This document shows, in pieces, positions 49,034 through 53,328 of a DNA stretch of 53,328 nt; the stretch's first letter is position 1, and every line of letters starts with the position of its first letter. The position numbers and the translations under genes are program-made. The notes under the pieces were generated by a model. The model was not told where the DNA came from. It worked only from the letters and a program-made list of their open reading frames with translations, and did no database searches. This stretch comes from Curvibacter gracilis ATCC BAA-807 (GTDB lineage Bacteria > Pseudomonadota > Gammaproteobacteria > Burkholderiales > Burkholderiaceae_C). The stretch is from contig NZ_KI912468.1 of NCBI RefSeq assembly GCF_000518645.1, positions 52,533-105,860 on the forward strand. The letters run 5' to 3'.

Positions 49034-50740
49034 TCAATGGATGGCGCCGCGCAGCACCAGCTCGACCATGTCGATCTCGCGCATCAGCACCCGGTAAGTC
49101 TCGTCGTTGATCTGATGCCGCTCGCGCAGGCCGGCCAACTCTTCGCGCTCCACCTGCAGCGCCATCAGGCGCAGGCGCTTTTCGAGGGCCAGCACCCCTT
49201 GCGACACCAGGCGCGACTCTTCATCGCCCACGGCCTCATTGAGGCGGTGGTGGTACAGGTGCCGCACGCGCTGGCGAACATCGTCGGCGGCCTCGCGGGC
49301 GGGGCCTTGGGCCGCCTCCGCCACGGCGTCCACCTCGGCCTCGACCTCGGGTGAATGCAGGGCCTGCAGGGCCGCACGCGAGGCGCGCTTGCGCGCCCAG
49401 CGCAGCTCGCGGCTGCGCCGCCGGCTGCCCGGCCCGCTGGTCGTGCCCAGGCGCTGCAGCAACCAGGGCAGCCCGATGCTGCCCCCCAGCAAAGACACCA
49501 CGATGATCATCGTTGCCTGAAAAATCAGCAGCTCACGTGCCGGAAACGGCGTGCCGTCGTTGAGCATGGCCGGCAAGCCCAGCACCGCCGCCAGCGTGAT
49601 ACCGCCCCGGATGCCGCCCAGCGAGGCCACGCCCACCCAGCTCAAGGGAACCGGCCGCACCGTGCCGCGGCGCCAGCGCCTGGGCAACCAGGCCGGCAGG
49701 GCCGCGCCCACCGCCAGGCTCACAAAGCGCACCGCCAACAGGGCCAGGGCAATGCCCGCCGTGCTCAGCAACAAGGGGCCCAGCGCATGCCCGTGGTGCA
49801 CCCGGGCGCCCGCCTCTTTCAGGTCTTGCAGCGGCTCTTGCAGGTTCTGCAGCAGCTCGGGCAATTGCTGGCCCAGCAACACGAACACCAGGCCGGTGAA
49901 GGCAAAGCGGATCACCTCCCAGGTGCCCTGGGCCTGCACATGGAAGGCATTGAAGCGCGTGCTGCGCACATCGAACTGGCTGGCCGCCATGCCCGCCGCC
50001 ACCGCGGCCAGCACACCCGACAGGCCGAAGTGCTCGGCCAGCAGGTAGGGCCCGAAAGGCATCAGCAAAATCACCAGCACCGGCGGTGCCGCCTCAGCCC
50101 CTTCGCGCCAGAACAGAAAACGGTCGTGCAGCGCCGCAAACACCCGCGCAAACACCAGGCCCACCAGCACCCCACCGCCCGACATCCACACCATGTCGAG
50201 CAAGGCCCGGCCCAGCGAGAACTGCTGGGTGAGCGTGGCCGCCACCGCAAACTTGACCGCCACCAGGGCCGAGGCGTCGTTCATCAGCGACTCGCCCTCG
50301 AGAATCGTCTGCAGCCGCGGCGGCATGGGCAGCCGGTGCGCCACCGCCGACACCGCCAGCGCATCGGTGGGCGACAGCACGGCCGCCAGCACAAAGGCCA
50401 CCGACAAGGGCATGGCCGGCAACAGCCAGTGAATCACGTGCCCCACGCCCAGCACCGTGACCAGCACCAGGCCCACCGCCAGCAGCAGAATCGGCCACAT
50501 GTTGGCGCCGAACTCGCGCTTGGGCATCTGCCAGCCATCGGCAAACAACATCGGGGGCACCAGCAGCAGCATGAAAGTGGCCGGATCCAGCTCGACCCGC
50601 AGGCCCGAGGCCGGCCAGGCGACCAACGCCCCCATCAACAACTGCAACAGCGGCTGCGGCACCCGCGGCCAGAAGCGCGCCATCACACCCGAACAGGCCA
50701 CCAGCAACAACAAGGCCAAAAGAGAAAGAACACTCTGCAT
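49034..50740 (-). CDS. CPA1-type Na+/H+ antiporter
   Basis: A 568-residue membrane antiporter: about 12 helices with SPTDALAVSAVAHRLPMP, EGESLMNDASALVAVKFAV (ion-binding Asn-Asp) and GIRGGITLAAVLGLP. The C-terminal ~150 residues are a charged cytoplasmic tail with coiled-coil character (EVEAEVDAVAEAAQGPAREAADDVRQRVRHLYHHRL), likely regulatory. It ends 12 bp from the convergent histidine kinase stop. The ATG at 50740 is preferred; a GTG at 50764 would extend it by eight residues. Confidence 0.92.
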   Translation of the reverse strand: MQSVLSLLALLLLVACSGVMARFWPRVPQPLLQLLMGALVAWPASGLRVELDPATFMLLLVPPMLFADGWQMPKREFGANMWPILLLAVGLVLVTVLGVGHVIHWLLPAMPLSVAFVLAAVLSPTDALAVSAVAHRLPMPPRLQTILEGESLMNDASALVAVKFAVAATLTQQFSLGRALLDMVWMSGGGVLVGLVFARVFAALHDRFLFWREGAEAAPPVLVILLMPFGPYLLAEHFGLSGVLAAVAAGMAASQFDVRSTRFNAFHVQAQGTWEVIRFAFTGLVFVLLGQQLPELLQNLQEPLQDLKEAGARVHHGHALGPLLLSTAGIALALLAVRFVSLAVGAALPAWLPRRWRRGTVRPVPLSWVGVASLGGIRGGITLAAVLGLPAMLNDGTPFPARELLIFQATMIIVVSLLGGSIGLPWLLQRLGTTSGPGSRRRSRELRWARKRASRAALQALHSPEVEAEVDAVAEAAQGPAREAADDVRQRVRHLYHHRLNEAVGDEESRLVSQGVLALEKRLRLMALQVEREELAGLRERHQINDETYRVLMREIDMVELVLRGAIH

Positions 50741-50950
50741 CAACAACCCAGACAAAGCACCCACGGCCGGCGACCGAAGGCCCCGACTTTAGACGCCCGG
50801 GGCGCCCCCAGGACGTGAAGCCCAGGCAAAGCGGGGTCAAAAATGTTAACAGGCGACCCTCAGTGCAAGCCCTTTCACCCCTTTGCCAGCACCACTGAAC
50901 AAGACAAAACCCGCCGCCTGCTGCCAGAATGGCCATGGGAGGTTTTGCAC

Positions 50951-52345
50951 ATGGTGTCGAACACCGCCGTTCGTCTCATCCGCCAGTTGCGCCGTCTGTG
51001 GGTGGCTCCCGAGCTGGGGCTGCTGTACCACCGGCGCGAGCGGCGCGTGCGCCTGCTGACCAGCGCCATGATGATGTTCATGGGCCTGGTGTGGGGCCTG
51101 TTCTTTGCCTCCAAGGGCCTGTGGCTGGTGGTGGCCATGGATGGTGCGCTGTTCACCTTCGGCCTGATCAGCCTGGCCCTGACCGGCCTGAACCGGCGCC
51201 AGGCGGCCAACCTGGTCATCTTTGGCAGCCTGCTGGTGATCGTCATCGGCAACGCCGTGCTGCTGGACCCGCCCAACGCCATGGCGCCCCGTTCCACCCA
51301 CCTGTACCTGCTGGCCCTGGGGGTGGCCGCCCTGGTGGCGTTCCGCGATGACGACCCGCGCCTGCGCTACGGCGTGGCGCTGAGCTGCCTGGGCGCCTTT
51401 GTGGTGCTGGCCGCCACCACCGCCAACTTTGTGCCCGGCTACGCCCTGCCCGACGACATCCGCATCCCCGGCACCTGGCTGCAGACCCTGGCCGCCACCA
51501 CCATGCTGATCCTGCTGGTGCACGTGCTGCTGACCGACGCCACCGAACGTTCCGAACTTGAGGCCGAACTGGTGCAGGCCCTGGTGCTGCACCAGTTCGA
51601 ACTGCACTACCAGCCCCAGGTGGACGCCCAGGGCCAGGTGCTGGGCGCCGAAGCCCTGCTGCGCTGGCAGCACCCCACGCGCGGCCTGATCATGCCCGGC
51701 CAGTTCATCGACCTGGCCGAACAGAGCGGCCTCATCGTGCCCATGGGCCAATGGGTGCTGGAAACCGCCTGCGCCCAGCTGCAGGCCTGGTCGCAACACC
51801 CTGTGCGCGCCCACTGGTGCCTGGCGGTGAACATCAGCCAACGCCAGTTCCGCCAGCCCGACTTTGTGCCCCAGTTGCTCGAACTGCTGCAGCGCCACAG
51901 CTTCAGCGCCAGCCGGCTGGAGCTGGAGCTGACCGAGACCATGCTGGTCGAAGACATGGACGACATCAAGCTCAAGATGCTCACCCTGGCCGCCTGCGGC
52001 GTCACCTTCTCGCTGGACGACTTCGGCACCGGCTACTCCTCCCTGAGCTACCTGAAACGCCTGCCCCTGAACAAGCTCAAGATCGACCAATCCTTTGTGG
52101 CCGACGTGCTCACCGAACCCAACAGCGCCGCCATCGTGCGCATGGTGCTGGCCCTGGGCAGCAGCATGAACCTGCAGGTGATCGCCGAAGGCGTCGAAAC
52201 CCAGGAACAGCGCACCTTCTTGCTGGACAACGGCTGCCAGCAGTTTCAGGGGTATCTGTTCAGCCGGCCTGTGCCGGTGGAGGAGGTGGAGGCCTGGGGG
52301 TGGGAGGATTCGGGGCGGCTGGGGCCGTCAGGCGGTCGGGTCTAG
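50951..52345 (+). CDS. EAL-domain cyclic di-GMP phosphodiesterase with membrane sensor
   Basis: A 464-residue protein. The N-terminal half has about six membrane helices (residues 40-195) forming a MASE-like sensor. The EAL domain begins near 200: EALLRW (234-239), ELELTETMLV, SLDDFGTGYSS, KIDQSFV, and QVIAEGVET are all present, so it should be active. There is no GGDEF domain, unlike most MASE proteins. The ATG at 50951 has GGGAGG 8 nt upstream. A longer reading from 50843 lacks support. Confidence 0.93.
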   Translation: MVSNTAVRLIRQLRRLWVAPELGLLYHRRERRVRLLTSAMMMFMGLVWGLFFASKGLWLVVAMDGALFTFGLISLALTGLNRRQAANLVIFGSLLVIVIGNAVLLDPPNAMAPRSTHLYLLALGVAALVAFRDDDPRLRYGVALSCLGAFVVLAATTANFVPGYALPDDIRIPGTWLQTLAATTMLILLVHVLLTDATERSELEAELVQALVLHQFELHYQPQVDAQGQVLGAEALLRWQHPTRGLIMPGQFIDLAEQSGLIVPMGQWVLETACAQLQAWSQHPVRAHWCLAVNISQRQFRQPDFVPQLLELLQRHSFSASRLELELTETMLVEDMDDIKLKMLTLAACGVTFSLDDFGTGYSSLSYLKRLPLNKLKIDQSFVADVLTEPNSAAIVRMVLALGSSMNLQVIAEGVETQEQRTFLLDNGCQQFQGYLFSRPVPVEEVEAWGWEDSGRLGPSGGRV

Positions 52346-52442
52346 GCCGGCTACGGTGGTGTGGGGCGATGCGGCACATGGATACGATTCGTTGGACTCG
52401 GCATTTCGCCGCTACGATCCCCCAAATCAGCCCGACACGCCA

Positions 52443-52979
52443 ATGCCGACCATCATCACCCATGCCGTGGTACCCATCGCCATGGCCTTGGCTCTCGGAA
52501 AAAAGCGAATAGAGCCCAGGCTGCTCGCCCTGGGCGTCGTCGCATCCATGCTGCCCGATGCAGATGTTCTGGCGTTTCGTCTGCACATCGCATATGCCCA
52601 TGAGCTCGGGCACCGAGGCGCCAGCCACTCCTTGTTCTTTGCCTTTTTGCTCGGGGTTCTCGGTGCGGTGTTCGCTGCGCGACTGGGGCTGTCACGACTC
52701 AAGACCTTGGCCTTCGTCGCCCTCTGCGCTGCATCGCACGGTCTGTTGGACATGCTCACGAATGGCGGCTTGGGCGTCGCTCTCTGGTGGCCGTGGTCGA
52801 ACGAGCGCCATTTCTTTCCCTGCCCCGTCATGGAGGTGTCACCGCTCAGTTTGAGACGTGTATTCAGCCCCGCCGGATTGAGCGTCTTTCGATCAGAGCT
52901 GATCTGGGTCTGGGTGCCCGCGTTGGGTCTTGCCGTTCTGGTCCGCCAGCTAGGGCGCAAAGCCGGCCCAGCCTATTGA
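52443..52979 (+). CDS. YdjM/DUF457-type membrane-bound metal-dependent hydrolase
   Basis: A 178-residue membrane protein. THAVVPIAMALALGKKRIEPRLL, then SMLPDADVLAFRL, and HELGHRGASHSLFFAFLLG carry the Asp and His residues that bind metal in the YdjM/YfhO-related family; a further ASHGLLDMLTNGG follows. The family was named hydrolase by similarity; no substrate is known. The GC content is visibly lower than the neighbours, suggesting acquired DNA next to the CRISPR array. No clear ribosome site precedes the ATG. Confidence 0.85.
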   Translation: MPTIITHAVVPIAMALALGKKRIEPRLLALGVVASMLPDADVLAFRLHIAYAHELGHRGASHSLFFAFLLGVLGAVFAARLGLSRLKTLAFVALCAASHGLLDMLTNGGLGVALWWPWSNERHFFPCPVMEVSPLSLRRVFSPAGLSVFRSELIWVWVPALGLAVLVRQLGRKAGPAY

Positions 52980-53172
52980 GCAGTGGGTGGCCCTGAACAA
53001 CACGCCTTGCGGCCGCGCCCGTGGGCTGACGGGGCGAGCAGTGCAGCCCAGGAATGGGTAGGGTTTGCAAGCCGGCCAGACTCTGGTCAACGGCATGCCC
53101 ATCCAACCATGGGAGCGAACACATGACCATCGACGGGGCACTGCAACCGTTCAAGACTGATTGCCTCCTGCC
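52980..53172. other. 193-bp spacer next to the CRISPR array
   Basis: No gene, repeat or regulatory site was found. Because the array is read toward this side, this is the trailer flank of the array, not its leader. Confidence 0.5.
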
Positions 53173-53328
53173 CGGTTCATCCCCACGCCCGTGGGGAATA
53201 CGCACACGACATCGGCAAGATCGAGGCGTACATCGGGTCATCCCCACGCCCGTGGGGAACACAGGGCCGACACCTGGCCGGTGGTGACCAGTGCCGGTTC
53301 ATCCCCACGCCCGTGGGGAACACGATCT
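53173..53328 (-). CRISPR. Type I-E-like CRISPR array, leader-distal end (incomplete)
   Basis: Three 29-bp repeats lie at 53173-53201, 53234-53262 and 53295-53323, with two 32-bp spacers and the start of a third. The core stem is CCCCACGCCCGTGGGG. On the minus strand the repeat begins GTGTTCCCC and ends ATGAACCG, matching the 8-nt crRNA handle of the I-E class, so the array is transcribed on the minus strand and its leader is beyond the right end. Repeat 1 carries a C-to-T change at position 27 and repeat 2 a T-to-G change at position 4, as expected at the old, decaying end. No cas genes are in the window. Confidence 0.93.

Noticed and set aside
53095-53122. Sequence with partial similarity to the CRISPR repeat (CATCC...GAACAC)
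   Set aside because: The distance to the first clear repeat is ~50 bp rather than 32, and matching is patchy; chance resemblance is more likely than a decayed repeat.

Overview
The window is GC-rich (roughly two-thirds or more G+C by eye), densely coded Gram-negative chromosomal DNA. The gene set points to a betaproteobacterium of the order Burkholderiales (Comamonadaceae/Sphaerotilaceae type). Supporting features are an orphan Bug/TctC receptor, a NodIJ-type ABC exporter, an AcoR-controlled aldehyde dehydrogenase with a DUF779 partner, a family-4-like porin, and a dispersed intergenic hairpin repeat typical of that order. The genus cannot be fixed from the sequence alone. No rRNA, tRNA, prophage or insertion sequence was seen.

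Layout. 1-544: two copies of a hairpin-bearing intergenic repeat. 545-2513: AMP nucleosidase and a small TfoX-domain protein. 2695-5740: AraC regulator, a BacA-like prephenate-fold protein and an MFS exporter, which look like a small biosynthesis/export unit. 5788-10114: aldehyde dehydrogenase plus DUF779 gene (- strand), divergent from acoR, with sigma-54 and IHF-like sites between them. 10205-11998: a convergent, overlapping pair of beta/sce7725-type and sce7726-type (PD-(D/E)XK-like) genes inserted between acoR and purT; a possible defence module. 12014-16070: purT, psd, nodIJ-type exporter. 16187-26665: an eight-gene minus-strand operon (PaaN-like dehydrogenase, porin, carotenoid/lignostilbene-type oxygenase, acyl-CoA ligase, hydrolase, nitronate-monooxygenase-like flavoprotein, SCPx-like thiolase, MFS transporter) that reads like a complete uptake-and-degradation route for a compound with a cleavable C=C bond. 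27090-33192: alpha/beta hydrolase, YhgE/Pip membrane protein, 3-hydroxyacyl-CoA dehydrogenase, crotonase, OhrR/Ohr peroxide pair. 33239-37881: ClC channel, PheC-like periplasmic dehydratase, a second periplasmic binding protein and a membrane diguanylate cyclase, the last three with overlapping or touching ends. 37918-41535: LysR pseudogene, divergent from a split AtuA pair and a Bug receptor. 41541-52979: K+ channel, srkA, HD-GYP response regulator, a large hybrid histidine kinase, Na+/H+ antiporter, EAL phosphodiesterase and a YdjM-type membrane protein. 53173-53328: the leader-distal end of a type I-E CRISPR array running off the window.

The most promising material for new biology is: (1) the beta/sce7726 pair, with a start codon buried in a perfect 12-bp inverted repeat; (2) the carotenoid-oxygenase catabolic operon; (3) the periplasmic-binding-protein/diguanylate-cyclase operon, which may be a ligand sensor; (4) the BacA-like/MFS unit. 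All functional assignments come from reading motifs in the sequence; no database search was run.
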